Positions 21,028 through 31,400 of a stretch of DNA of 64,000 bases are shown here, one piece after another. This DNA comes from Pyxicephalus adspersus (lineage: Eukaryota > Chordata > Amphibia > Anura > Pyxicephalidae). The notes under the pieces were generated by a model, which was not told the DNA's origin, searched no databases, and worked only from the letters and a program-made list of their open reading frames with translations. Positions within the stretch are counted from its first letter, which is position 1. Every line of letters begins with the position of its first letter. A program made the translations under genes and the position numbers. The stretch is taken from assembly GCF_032062135.1 (NCBI RefSeq), contig NC_092870.1:645397-709396 (forward strand), written 5' to 3'.

Positions 21028-22040
21028 ATGGTTCGATTAATCTCGTGGAATGTTAAGGGCCTTAGGTCCCCAAATAAGAGGATGTCTGTCCTGAGACATT
21101 TAAAACGTCTGGGGGCAGACATAGCTTTATTACAAGAAACACATTTAACATCAACAGATTTTGATAGAATGAAAAAGCTGTGGGTTGGTAGAGTGATAGG
21201 CTCTCCAGCAGTGGGGAAAAAAGCAGGAGTACTGATTTTATTACATAGAAACCTACATTGCGAGGTAGTCCACACAGAAATTGACACAGCAGGCAGAATA
21301 GTCCAAATTAATTTAAAATTTCCAGGTACCGAGATAGCTTTATATAATATTTATGCTCCAAATTCCCCTACTAACCTGTTTTTTCAGGAAATTACTAATT
21401 GGCTTCTCTGAGAACCCATCGTTCATAAAGTTGTTGGGGGGGATTTCAACACTGTTATGTATGTGAATGAAGATAGAACTCTGGGGCAAGCCACTGGTGG
21501 TGGCACACCCCCTTTCCAACCAACTTCTCTACTGTCTGCTTTTGCACACTCTGCCCGCTTACATGATTACTGGAGATACTGCTTTCCTACTGAGAAACAA
21601 TACACGTTTTACTCCCATGTCCACGCTTCCCAGTCCAGAATTGATTACTTATTCTGCTCAGAATCCCTTTTAACGTTAGTAGATAAACCGGAAATTTTAA
21701 CCATTGCTCTGTCAGACCATGCCCCTATTGCAGTGACTTTAAGGGAGGTCCAACCTAAGGGGGACTCCTGGTTGTGGAAATTTCCCTCCTACCTGGGCGG
21801 GGATTCGGCCTTTCAGGCGGAATTGAAATCTGTGTGGTATACCTACACGGACACAAATTCGGTTCATAAAGATAATCCTATTTTGTTCTGAGAAGCAGGG
21901 AAGGCATACATGAGAGGCAGGATTATTTCATACGTGGCCTCAAAAAAAAAGAAAACCAGGGCAGCCTATATAGAAGCCTTACAAGCTTTACGCACTGCAC
22001 ATGATGCTTTCCTAGCCGACCCATCTCCCGTCCATAAGCA
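21028..22040 (+). pseudogene. L1 ORF2 endonuclease domain (copy a)
   Basis: Starts at ATG 21028. Apurinic-type endonuclease blocks in order: LISWNVKGLRSPNKR (Asn), IALLQETHL (catalytic Glu), GVLILLHRN, IALYNIYAPNSP (conserved Tyr), VVGGDFNTV (Asp/Asn), SRIDYLFCS, and LSDHAPIAVTL (Asp-His). All catalytic residues are present, but a TGA at about 21409 and another at about 21889 interrupt the frame. It continues as far as LADPSPVHKQ and then stops at an inserted MITE; no RT follows. Confidence 0.88.
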
Positions 22041-22189
22041 AAGTGATCAGAAGGGGAATACCCGTATGAATGGCACATGAGTGATCAGAAGGGGAATAAT
22101 CTTTCAGAAACTTTTTTTCTAGATTTTCCTCCTTTAAAATTGGGTGCGTCTTATATTCCGGAGCGTCTTATACGGTGAAAAATACGGTA
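22040..22189 (-). mobile_element. Truncated TA-ended MITE (copy 1)
   Basis: Ends GCGTCTTATACGG-TGAAAAATACGG-TA. It matches the right part of the complete element at 35947-36155 in reverse orientation, including the repeated GATCAGAAGGGGAAT motif. The left end is missing. Confidence 0.8.
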
Positions 22190-22252
22190 CTTTATACATT
22201 GTCTTTTCTGTGTCTATAAATAAAGTTTATAAAAAAACAAACAAAAAAAAAA

Positions 22253-22980
22253 CCTGTCAATAACAGCACTTCCTTTTGTCAGGCTGATCACATTAACCCT
22301 TGCAATTAGCAATAGCATTGTCACCTTGCCATATGTTTGATTACTGATACGCAACTTCAAGCTCAGTTCAGACTTCTGTGTGAATCTGGCTGTATTTACC
22401 AGGCAGAAGCATAAATTTGTTTTACCAGTTTTAGGAAATTATAGCTGCAGCTGAACAAAACTGCAGTATCATTTTAAGTATCATGAAATAATAAATGGCT
22501 AGTGTGGAAATAAAATATATATACAATTTTTTAAGGGAAAATTTGTTACCTTTAAACATACACACGTAGGTCAAGAATACACATTTATTAGGCTGCCTAG
22601 AAGATCTTCCCACTGATGGCTCCAAAACATACAAGAAGCAGCATCTCCTCATCACTAAAACCTTCTGGTTGAATGACCCATCAAAATGCTTTGTCTTTTG
22701 GATAAGTTTGGGCAGTAGGACTGCAAGAAAAAAAGACTGGTGTGATGAAGATAACTGAAGGTTATTGGGTATCATTAGAACCTAGGACCCAGTGTATCTC
22801 AAACAGGGTTCCTTGAGAAATTTGCAATGTGTGCCTATCAGGCCGGTTTAACTGACACCAATGTTTTTTTGGCTGTCTGTAAGGGTGACATTCTTCCCAC
22901 TGGCCAGCAATGTAATTCTTCCCACTGATCCCCACCCAAGTACCGTAAGACGCACCTTATTATTAAATTGAATAAATATT
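22253..22980. other. Non-coding interval
   Basis: No firm gene. A plus-strand open stretch at 22570-22755 (LEDLPTDGSKTYKK, TFWLNDPSKCFVFW) follows an AG after a T-rich run. It is not recognised and has no good downstream splice site. Confidence 0.35.
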
Positions 22981-23105
22981 AAACATATTTCGGTGAGTTA
23001 TGCCTGAGAATTATAGGCCTACAATGTTAAATAAATTTCCATGCAAAAAAAAGTAACACTTTTTGCATGGAAATAAGGACAGAATAAGAACGCTAGGGGG
23101 GTTAA
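22981..23105 (+). repeat. Hairpin repeat, copy 2, ending in TTAA
   Basis: Inverse of the repeat at 8087-8186: CCATGCAAAAA...CTTTTTGCATGG, then CGCTAGGGGGGTTAA. The GGGGGGTTAA end recurs at 37086-37100. A TTAA terminus is the signature of piggyBac-type elements, so a short non-autonomous element is plausible. Confidence 0.55.
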
Positions 23106-23210
23106 GGCAAAGGTGAAATACTTACAAGTGAATCGGTTTACACAATTTGGCCAAGATTTTGTGAAAACTTGACTATCACACCTCCAGCAACAGTACTCAC
23201 CAGTCCCCCA

Positions 23211-23535
23211 ATGTAACACTGCACTCTTCTCCTATAGCAAGCCCCCGCTCAGCCTCGGGAGAATGGTTGCATTTCCCAGCACATAGTTGCCCCCAGGACT
23301 TGTGCGCAAAGGATAGTGTCTAAGGGAAGGGCTGGCAGAGGACCAGTAGCAAGTCAACCTAGCTTAACACTACAACAGGCAATGGCGACAGAGCAGAGAG
23401 GCTATAAAGTCCCAGCAGCCAATGGCAGCACAGGATAGTCAGTCACTCTAAAATTCCCTCCAGCTGTGTGGCAGTGTGGGATACTGCGGTGGCACACAGC
23501 ACGGAATTGCTGGCCTGATAAGTGTTTCCTAACAT
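23211..23535 (-). mobile_element. 3' LTR of a minus-strand Gypsy remnant
   Basis: On the minus strand the LTR begins TGTTAGGAAACAC, directly preceded by a purine-rich tract (CTCAGGAGGAGGGTAA, plus positions 23536-23551), which is the polypurine primer for plus-strand synthesis. A TATAAAG motif on the plus strand at 23403 is probably incidental. The other end, TGTAACAC at 23211, is chosen from its ACA terminus and is less certain. Confidence 0.6.
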
Positions 23536-23551
23536 TACCCTCCTCCTGAGG

Positions 23552-24105
23552 AGGGGCCTCTGGACCCTCCACCAGTGGTTTTTCAGGATTATCACTTTTT
23601 TTTAACCTGTGTTTGATGCCCAGAAGCCTGCTTTAGATTTTGCTAAGCTTGTGACAAGTGTTTATTATAAAAGGGTAATGGTTGGAGGGTTCCAGGTTGA
23701 GCTGTGCGGAGAGTCTTTCTACAAGCACATATTGTGCAAGCTTTTACATAGGCTTGATTATTCTTAGGAGGAGAGGGCCACCAAATGTGGCGTGCTACTA
23801 GTGCCCAAGTCTTTTTTCCCCCAGGTTTCCAGTGGCCTTAGGTTCATGGAACTGTTGGAGGATGCAGGGACAATGGCACGTACAAGCGGTCTAAGGGTTT
23901 GCCTGGAGAATGTACTGACTGGTAGGGTGCTAAAAGGACTGATAGGTCAGGTGATAGCGGATTAGTAGAGGATTTCTCATCCCCACAGTTACTAGGAATG
24001 ATAGATTCAGGAATAGAATTTGAACAAGAGTTTGATTCCGGGAATTTACAAGATAAGGCATCCGCTTTAAAATTCTCAGATGCACTGGCAACACGGAGAG
24101 GCAAA
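23552..24105 (-). pseudogene. Gypsy pol remnant: RNase H end and integrase zinc finger
   Basis: The minus strand has ENFKADALSCKFPES, the conserved NxKADALSR motif closing the RNase H domain, then a linker and DRLYVPLSLHPP. In shifted frames it has ARHIWWPSP and AYVKACTICACRKT, the HHCC integrase N-terminus. It then runs to the polypurine tract with the integrase core missing. RT is also missing: gag follows immediately to the right, so a large internal deletion joined gag to the end of RNase H. Confidence 0.7.
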
Positions 24106-24169
24106 AAGTTTGCTAAGCACTTCCCAACACATGCAATCCCTCATCTAACAATCTGCCCAGATTTCCAGT

Positions 24170-24885
24170 CAATTACTGAATTGTGTTTTTGTTACCACGG
24201 CAAACCCAAAATTACAGGGCTGTGGCTGAAAGCCTGAAGGAGGCCAACTGCTTTGGCTCCTCGGCCCAAGAGGGAGATGGGCTTGACTCAGAGGTAGTGA
24301 GTGGACTGGAATATGCAGAAAGTGCAGAAAATGTTTTCATGAGGCACTCACAAAGTCTGCTGTCAATCCTAATGGCCAATTGGATAGTCCCATCCAAGGA
24401 GTCTGATAAGGGGTGGTTGACAAGAATGTCCTTAACAGCATTGGACGAGCCTAGGCGCATTTGACTTTCCAAAGTCATTCCAGTGTGAATTGACTGCCAG
24501 TGTCAATTGACTGGAGAAACTCCACAGCATACTCCCCCCCTGGCCTGTGACCCTGCTGAAGACCATGATGTTTTGCCTCCGCAGGTAAAGCCAGGTCAGG
24601 GTCAGCATACAAAATCCCCTGAGGCAGGTTAAAGACCCCTGTCTGGTAATCCCCCTGGAGTATGACTGGGCCAACTCTCTGAGATCCAGTGCAAGATAAG
24701 AGTGGCTGCAGCTGGAAATTTAACTTCCATACATTCATAAAATTATCAAATTTGTGTTCACCTGAAAATTTCTCTGGCAGAGTAATCTTGGGTTCCACAG
24801 GAGGGCCTGCCACAGCAGGAACAGGATCCTGTCTTTGAAGGTCCTGAACAGCCGCGCACTGTGCCAGTTGGTTAACAGGATCCAT
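24170..24885 (-). pseudogene. Gypsy gag remnant (Sushi/PEG10-like)
   Basis: Starts at the ATG at 24883-24885 (MDPVNQLAQCAAVQDLQRQ). It then has EPKITLPEKFSGEHKFDNFM, the hallmark of Sushi-type gag (the family that gave rise to PEG10/RTL genes). After a frameshift it continues with AVKDILVNHPLSDSLDGTIQ and LAIRIDSRLCE, the gag capsid C-terminal region. No zinc knuckle remains. The upstream leader, primer site and 5' LTR are absent; a GC-rich hairpin element begins about 115 bp further right. Confidence 0.75.
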
Positions 24886-25000
24886 CAGGAGCCAGACCTG
24901 TGTGTTTGCTGGCCTGTTGTAATGTAAGGCCCTGGTCCAGAAACAGTACTCGACAGACACCAATCCACTCGGGGGTGGAATTGCAGGGGAGTTTTAAAGC

Positions 25001-25215
25001 TTACCCGGTCCCCACGTGCCCGCGGTGTCCTCCAGCGATGCCCGGCATCTGTGTAGCCTGGCGATGCCCACCTGGCATCTGCGTCCCCGGCCTGTGAACA
25101 TTGGGGACGCGAGGCCAGGGGACGCAGATGCCGGTCAGGTGTGCGGCTGGGAGGCGGGACATTTAAAATAATAGGTATATGCTTTGACATTTAAAAATAC
25201 TTATTATTCAGACCA
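25001..25215. repeat. GC-rich palindromic repeat ending in GGTTAA
   Basis: GCATCTGCGTCCCCGGCCT (about 25075-25093) is mirrored by AGGCC-A-GGGGACGCAGATGC (about 25112-25133). Shorter GCATCTG/GATGCC units surround it. It ends CAGGGAGGTTAA, similar to the ends of the other TTAA-type palindromic repeats here. Confidence 0.5.
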
Positions 25216-25322
25216 CCAGGGAGGTTAAACCAGTCAAACCAAGTCTTCATCAAATTTACAGTTTTAGTACGATCTTCAGTAGTAGTTTATCAATTCTCAT
25301 GCTCATTCACTATGACGATGTT

Positions 25323-26068
25323 TGTCATACTTACCTCTTCCTTGCTAAAGCGCAGACGCATCTTTCCTGCGCATGCAGGAAGTTCTGACTCCTGCGCATG
25401 CAGGAAGTTCTGGTGTTCCTGCGCTAGCAAGCTTTATCAGATTTACCGACCAATCAGGAAATAGCCTCTTAATTATCCCTGGCTATTTAGCTAGCTCACA
25501 CACTGCACTCAGTGTTCGTGCAACGTGTCTCTATTGTCTTGAGCCCCTAGTTCTGTTGAGCTAGTTCCTGTTCAGCTGGTGCTTAATTCAGTGTTTCCTT
25601 TGTCCAGCTCCTGCGTTAATCCCTCGTTGTCCAGTCTGTTGGTTCCCGGCCAACTTCCCTGTGCTGTTCCAGTGTTTCTGTCTGTCTGTGGATATCCCTG
25701 AGTCACCTGTGCTTCCTGATGCTTCCAGTGTCTCCTGTGTTCCCTGTGCCCGCAGTGGCCCCTGTGTCACTAGTGTCTGTCTCCTGGATCCCTGGAAATT
25801 GAGCCCTGGTGTGTGACCTGACCTCTCTTGCTTGCTGCCTGCCTTGACTATCCTTCTGCTTTGTGATTTGGTACCGTGTTTTGCCCACCTCGGTGTGCCC
25901 AAGGACCGCAACCTAGCAGTAACCAGCGGTGCAACATCCTCACCATCAGAGGCTCTGGAGAAGACCTGGTTACTGCTTAGACTCTGTGCCTTGGCCCTTC
26001 TCAGGGCTCACACCACCTCCACGCAAGCCGTAGCACCCCCTAGTGGTCCTGACTCTCCGTGTGTGACA
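25323..26068 (+). mobile_element. Solo LTR (746 bp) of the chromodomain Gypsy family
   Basis: TGTCATACTTACCTC...GTGTGTGACA, flanked by ATGTT (25318-25322) and ATGTC (26069-26073), a 5-bp duplication with one mismatch. Its start (ACTTACCTCTTCCTTGCTAAAGCGCAG) and end (GGCCCTTCTCAGGGCTCACACC...) match the LTRs of the elements at 37676-44399 and 47785-57366. No internal sequence remains. Confidence 0.85.
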
Positions 26069-26747
26069 ATGTCCATGTCTTTGTGCACGGGGCATAGTCT
26101 TTTTGTAATAGAGAGGGGTCTTTACCAAACTGGTACCATCACAAGGTACCCAACTATCTAAAATATCCTTGTATGTCAAGTTTTGCTGATTGAAATTTCA
26201 TAAGTATGTGATCGTTTTTGTACACCTAGTTTTGGATTTCAATAGCCCGCAAGCATAATAATATATGTTTAGGTGTTGACAAACATTAAGTGTACCAGAG
26301 GAATTTTCGTCTTTTTTTAGTCTCGCAGTCCAGCTAGTTCAAGGAATTGGCATAGCCCAGTGTTAGACCTCATTTTACTCCACTAGCAATCACTATTTAA
26401 TGGAAAAACTGTTGAAATGAAGGACAACTGTATCGACTAATTATAATATGTTTTATGTGTGCCAAACATATTTTGTGAACGGTTGTAAGCAGAGTGATCA
26501 CCTATCAGCACGTTCCTTGTTAGAACATGAGCCCTGCAGCACAACTGTTTGGCTTTTTGTACTGCTTAGCCTTTTCTCAGTCTTAACTCCACTGAACGAG
26601 GACTGCAGGAGGCTGATACCAGATGAAAGTCAGGTACTTACATTGGGTAAATCAAAATGTTTATAATTCTGTGCATATTTTATATCTCCATAGAGTTTAG
26701 CTTTAAAATAATAGGGGGACTGAATATAAAACCTTGGATGTTTAGTT
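26069..26747. other. Low-copy interval with one possible exon
   Basis: An open plus-strand stretch at about 26520-26633 encodes a hydrophobic run (TTVWLFVLLSLFSVL) followed by NEDCRRLIPDESQ and then an excellent splice donor CAG|GTACTT. This resembles a secretory first exon, for example of a lipocalin-type gene. But there is no in-frame ATG near the hydrophobic run; the nearest is at 26448. Low confidence. Confidence 0.25.
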
Positions 26748-27562
26748 TTCAATATCTTTATTGAGTTTCAATTTTCAACAGAAAAAAAACAAGTCATACA
26801 ATAATCAACCATTTTACAGAGAGAAGACAATGGTACAATATGGTAATTTAACAACTATAGGTTTACAGCAATACAACAGGCCGAGATAGTTGGTCAGGTA
26901 GAAGCCCACAATATTTTATCTTAGGGGTGCAGTGCAGTAATCTTTGCTTACTACAAAAAAATATTAAAGTGTCCCTAAGATAGGTTGATCCATAATTTAT
27001 AGTCAAACTGAATCATAACATACAATCCTAGTAAACCACGGACATATACTTGGCTAAATCAACACCATCAGTGAAACTAGAACCCTAACCATCTATTTAT
27101 GTAAACTTCTCTAGAGTATAACCTGTTATTACAATAAATCAGGAATAATGAGGTGACAAAAAATTAGACAGAATAGTAAAAGAAGTAGAAAGGGAGAAAA
27201 CAAAAGCAAAGGTGTAAAGGGAGGGGAAAAGAGAAGGGTAAAGGGAAACAAAGGTCAGGTCCCAGCTTGTCCTGATGGCCTGTGTCGTTATTTCTCACGG
27301 CATGAACTGGTTGCTCATAATGCTAGGAACACACGTTTCCATCCCATGGGCATGTAATAATCAACTTTCTGAAATTTAGACATAGTGTCATTGAGGAGTG
27401 CCCTCGTTTTCTCATTGGCCAAAAACCACATCATTTTCTGCTTAACATGTTCCACGTTAGGTGTGGAGGACCACTAAGCTTTAGCCAATACCATCTTAGC
27501 TGACGTGAATAAATAGGTCAGCAATTTAAACTGCAATTTAGTGCAACTTGACAGTTGGAGGT

Positions 27563-28645
27563 TTAATAGGGCCTCTTCTGGACGTTTTGGGAATGATTTG
27601 CCCTCCAAGATGTATGCCATCTGATATATTTGTGTCCAATACTTTTAATCTTGGGACAATCCCACCAAACATGATATAAAGTGCCAACTGTATTACAGCC
27701 TCTAAAGCAAGTGTTGGTATGTGCAGATGAAATCTTTGCCAAACAGGCCGGCACCATATACCAGCGCATCATGAGTTTATAATTAACTTCCACTGCTGAG
27801 GCATTCATTGATACTACAGTGGGCCACTGTGTCCCAGATTTGTTCCCAGTCTTTTCGATCCAAGTTACACCCTAGATCCTCCTCCCAGCGTGTCACATAT
27901 GTAGGTTTGCTTGTCGTATGCCCAGTGACCAGAGCATCATTTAGAGCTGATATAACCCTCTTGGCCAGTGGACCACGTACAAAAACATTTGGAGGTCTGC
28001 TATGGTCATTGCCCCTCAGTAGGGATTGGAGAAAATGCTTGATCTGCAAATATCTAAATATTTCATGAGAAGGGATACCAAACTTGTCTTGGAGCGTCTT
28101 AGGAGGTGATACCTGGAGTACCCAAAAAATGGTGGATTCTATAAAGGCCCTAGTCTCTCCATAATTGAAATCTGTTGGGATTTTCAAAGCCAGGCAGAAA
28201 CAAAGGGTTACCCAGTATTGTTGCTACAGGTGAGTGAGGGGACATCAATCCACATTGTTTTCTGGTCTGATCCCAGACCTGTAAAGAGTGGGTAAGTACA
28301 GGATTGGAAGGATGTCCCTGCCTGGAAGAAGGAACCCTCAGAACATTCTCAATAGACAGCTGTGCGAGTTCCAGTTTTTCCAGGTGGACCCATAACAATA
28401 TCCTGGTCTGTTCATGGTACATTGTTAGCGGGGCAATCTGGGCATATAGGAGTGCAGTTGCGGTATCGCAAGTCCACCTCTAGGTTTCTGGCGGTATAGG
28501 ACCTGCTTGGAAATTCTGGGTCTCTTGGAGCCCCAAATAAATGATAGCATTTTCTGCTGCAGGGTAAGTAGTATCTTACAAGAGTAGAACCCGCACCGGA
28601 TATAGAAATTTGGGCAGCCATGACATTTTAATCGAGGCAATTCTC
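27563..28645 (-). pseudogene. L1 copy b: ORF2 C-terminal region
   Basis: Several frames in succession on the minus strand: LSFIWGSKRPRISKQVLYR and GGLAIPQLHSY (the L1 GGL..P.. block after the thumb), then a central stretch FGIPSHEIFRYLQIKHFLQS. At the end comes the Cys-rich knob CFRGCNTVGTLYHVWWDCPK that is characteristic of L1-type ORF2 C-termini (C-x3-C-x7-H-x4-C). Frameshifts are frequent. Confidence 0.8.
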
Positions 28646-28817
28646 CCCAACCACAATATTTGATATCTCTTCCATGAATCTAACAACATAACTAAATGCC
28701 TATGGAGATCTGGTATGTTGACGGCGTACAATTTCCCATAAGTAGGTGAAATGTAAACCCCTAAATAGCGTAGACGTCGCTCTTCCCATTTAAATGAAAA
28801 TTACTCCTGCAATAAGT

Positions 28818-29440
28818 TTACCATATCATTGGGTAATGTAATATTTTTAGGGCTTTGCTTTTTGAACTATTCACTTGTAGGCCAGAGAATTTCTGGAACT
28901 GTGTTAAGAGGGATAGGAGATTTGGCAGGGACACTAGCGGGTTAGTTATACATAGCAAGACATTGTCGGCAAATAAACTAAGTTTATGGTGATAATCACC
29001 TATTTTACTATTAGGTGACAATCACCTATTACTAAGGCAAATAACAGCGGTAAAAGCGGACATCCTTGTCTAGTGCCCCTGCCTATGGGGAAACAGGAGG
29101 AGCGGAAGCCCATGTATTGGATAAAAGCTTTAGGTGTTGCATATAATGAGGAGACCCATGTGCAGAAGTGGGGGCCAAATCCCCAGCGCTCCAATAAACG
29201 CATTAGGTATGGCCAGAATCAAAAGCGTTCTTTATGACTAAACTCAAAAACATAGCTGGTAGCTTAGATTTGTGGGCAAAATGAGTTAAGTGCATCATCC
29301 TACAAATATTATCTCCTGCCTGCCTCCGTGTAATAAACCCCGTTTGGTCAGGTGAAATTAGAAGCTCTATTCCCCAGTTCAATCGCGACGCTAGTACTGT
29401 TGCCAAAAACTTAGCGTCAAGGTTGAGTAGTGAAATAGGC
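28818..29440 (-). pseudogene. L1 copy b: reverse transcriptase core
   Basis: Reading from 29440 leftward: YRPISLLNLDAKFLATVLAS (RT block 1), ISPDQTGFI.RRQAGDNICR, then the motif A region with LSLVIKNAFDS, where the catalytic Asp of the usual LDAxKAFD is lost. Next come FIQYMGFRSSCFPIGRGTRQ and GCPL (motif B), and LSLFADNVLL (motif C, FADD changed to FADN). Two catalytic positions are therefore mutated, and there are frameshifts. This copy is dead. Confidence 0.85.
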
Positions 29441-29445
29441 CTGTA

Positions 29446-30145
29446 TGTCACAGCTCCACAAGGCCAAGGGGTGGACCCACTGTGTCACCAACCCCGTGGG
29501 TGGAGACGTGCACGGGGCGCAGGGTCTAAGCAGTAGCTTGGTCTTCTCCAGAGCCTCTAGAGGTGAGGATGTTGTGCGGCCCCTGTGCCCACCAAGGCAG
29601 GTGACTGCTAACAAGCTGGAACCAAAACGTAGTGCAAAAGGGAAATCCAAGAGAGTACTCAGACGAGCCAAAAGGTCAGGGCAGGCAGCAAACAAGGTTG
29701 GTCAGGAAACGGGCAAGAGGTCAGGTCTGGCAGCGAACAAGAGTAGTCAGGAAACAAGCCGGGGTCAGTACACGAAGTATCTGGAACAGGAGAAACAAAC
29801 AACAGGAACCTGGAAGCAGAGCCAAAGGAACTCCTTGTTCAGGCAACTTCCTGTTGCCAGGTCACTTCCTTAAAAAGGGAATGTCAGGTAATGGGCGTGG
29901 ATCAAGTGAGCCGCAGACATCAATCCCACCAGCAGAGGGAGTGCTGTTGCTGAGATATTCTCAGGTGTTATTCAGATGTTTGCCAGCAGAGGGAGTGCAT
30001 CTGCGGAATACTCTGGTTCTCTGAGGCAAGGGAGCAGCTGACAGTGTTAGATCCAGAGGCAGAGATAGTGCTGGCAGCAAGGCACTGCAAGGAGGGTGAA
30101 CAAGAAGGAGCCACAGATGACCTGGACCTGCGGGGATCTGTGACA
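29446..30145 (-). repeat. 3' LTR of the 29.4-kb Gypsy element
   Basis: 700 bp, TGTCACAGCT...GGATCTGTGACA on the plus strand. It matches the LTR at the right end over most of its length (for instance GGGCGCAGGGTCTAAG, ATTCTCAGGTGTTATTCAG). Relative to the right LTR it lacks AAGCTACTGCCAGGTTGCGG near 29,580 and a block around 30,040. Confidence 0.9.
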
Positions 30146-30161
30146 GTACCTCCCTTCTTAG
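30146..30161 (-). other. Polypurine tract
   Basis: On the minus strand CCTAAGAAGGGAGGTAC sits directly against the 3' LTR start, the expected plus-strand primer. Confidence 0.75.
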
Positions 30162-31400
30162 GGCCCCCGCTCTCCTGAACCCACCTGGGTTTGTCGGGAA
30201 ACCTGGCATGGAATTCCATGAGTAGGCAGGAGGCATGGAGATCTTTTAGAGCGACCCAGGAATGTTCCTCTGGACCATAGCCCTTCCAATGAACCAGGTA
30301 CTTGTAGACAACCTCGGACAAGTCTGGAATCGAAGATTTGGTCAACCTCGTACTCTTCCTCCGAGGCAGCAGAAACAGGGCCAGAAGGGATGGATTTCTC
30401 AGAGAATCAGTTAGGAACAACAGGTTTAAGCAGGGAAACATGAAATGCATTATGGATCTTAAGGGATGGAGGCAGTTTCAACTTGTAAGTGACAGGGTTG
30501 ACTTGGGACAAGACAGGAAACAGACTGATGAAGCAAGGTGCAAATTTGAGAGAGGGCACTCGCAAGCGAATATGCTTGATGGAAAGCCAAACCTTGTCAC
30601 CGGGGGACAACTGGGGAGCAGGAGCTCTCTTCTTGTCAGCCCATCTTTTGTAGCATGCAGAGGAATGTAGCAAGGCTTCTTGGGCGTCAAGTGATTGACG
30701 GCAGCAGTAGGAACGTCTGACACGAAAGGGACAGGGGCAGGAATCCAGTGATGAAGACCGGAAACAATAAAAAAGGGAGACAGACCTGTGGATTCGCTGA
30801 CGCAATTGTTGTGGGCAAGTTAAGCTAATGGCAGGAGTTCCAACCAGTCATCCTGCTGGGAGTATTGTTCCAGCGCCTGATTAATTCTTTCAGTTTGCCC
30901 ATTGGTCTGAGGGTGATAGGTAGAAGTGAAGTCTAACTGGATCTTTAGATGGTGACAAAGGGCCCTCCAGAAGCGAGAAGTGAATTGTACACAGTGATCG
31001 GACACTATGTGGGAAGGCAAGCCATGTAAGCAAACAATTTCTTTAAAGAAGATCTTCACCAAGGTGGAGGCAGACAGGAGACCTGGTAGAGGAACGAAAT
31101 TTTGGAGAACCGAAATTTTCAACAACCCAAATAGTAGTGAAGCCATGTGTGACCAGGGTTGTTCCGGAGTGGGAAGCGGAATTAACGGGCCTGAGGGAAG
31201 CTTCCGTGGTACCTTGTGTCGGGCATATTCGGTACAAGTGGCCACAAAATCCCTCACATCTTGCTTCAGATCCGGTCACCAATACCTACGGCTAATCATT
31301 TGAAAGGTCCTCCGTTGCCCGTGATGCCCAGCAAACTTAGAAGCATGCCCCCATTGAAACACCAATGGACGCTGGCTTCTTTGAACAACTGTCTCTCCTG
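30162..31400 (-). pseudogene. Gypsy integrase and C-terminal chromodomain
   Basis: Reading right to left: HASKFAGHHGQRRTFQMISR (HHCC finger); DFVATCTEYARHK; then LPSHIVSDHCVQFTSRFW, which contains the second catalytic Asp in SDH (usually SDRG); TYHPQTNGQTERINQALEQY with the catalytic Glu; FKFAPCF-type barrel sequence (PSLKFAPCFISLF, LPPSLKIHNAFHVSLLKPVV); and a chromodomain YKYLVHWKGYGPEEHSWVAL. The first catalytic Asp block (usually D-F-V/I-T-D) reads MASLLFGLL and is lost. Frameshifts separate the pieces. Chromodomains direct such elements to marked chromatin. Confidence 0.88.

Larger units (their letters stand above)
20099..22252 (+). mobile_element. L1 LINE, internally deleted (copy a)
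   Basis: Starts around GACTTCCGGTTCCGGCGCC and ends with a poly(A)-type tail after TATAAATAAAGTTTATAAAA. AAAACCTGTGAAG precedes it (about 20087-20099) and AAAACCTGTCAATA follows the A-rich tail at about 22250. This is a target duplication of about 12 bp with one difference, partly absorbed by the tail. The order is ORF1 start, ORF2 endonuclease, then a jump to the 3' end: the whole reverse transcriptase is absent. Confidence 0.75.

Noticed and set aside
22431..22775. ORFs on both strands near 22.6 kb as a possible exon
   Set aside because: The plus-strand reading is protein-like but has no convincing donor site and no recognised family; the minus-strand reading has no support.
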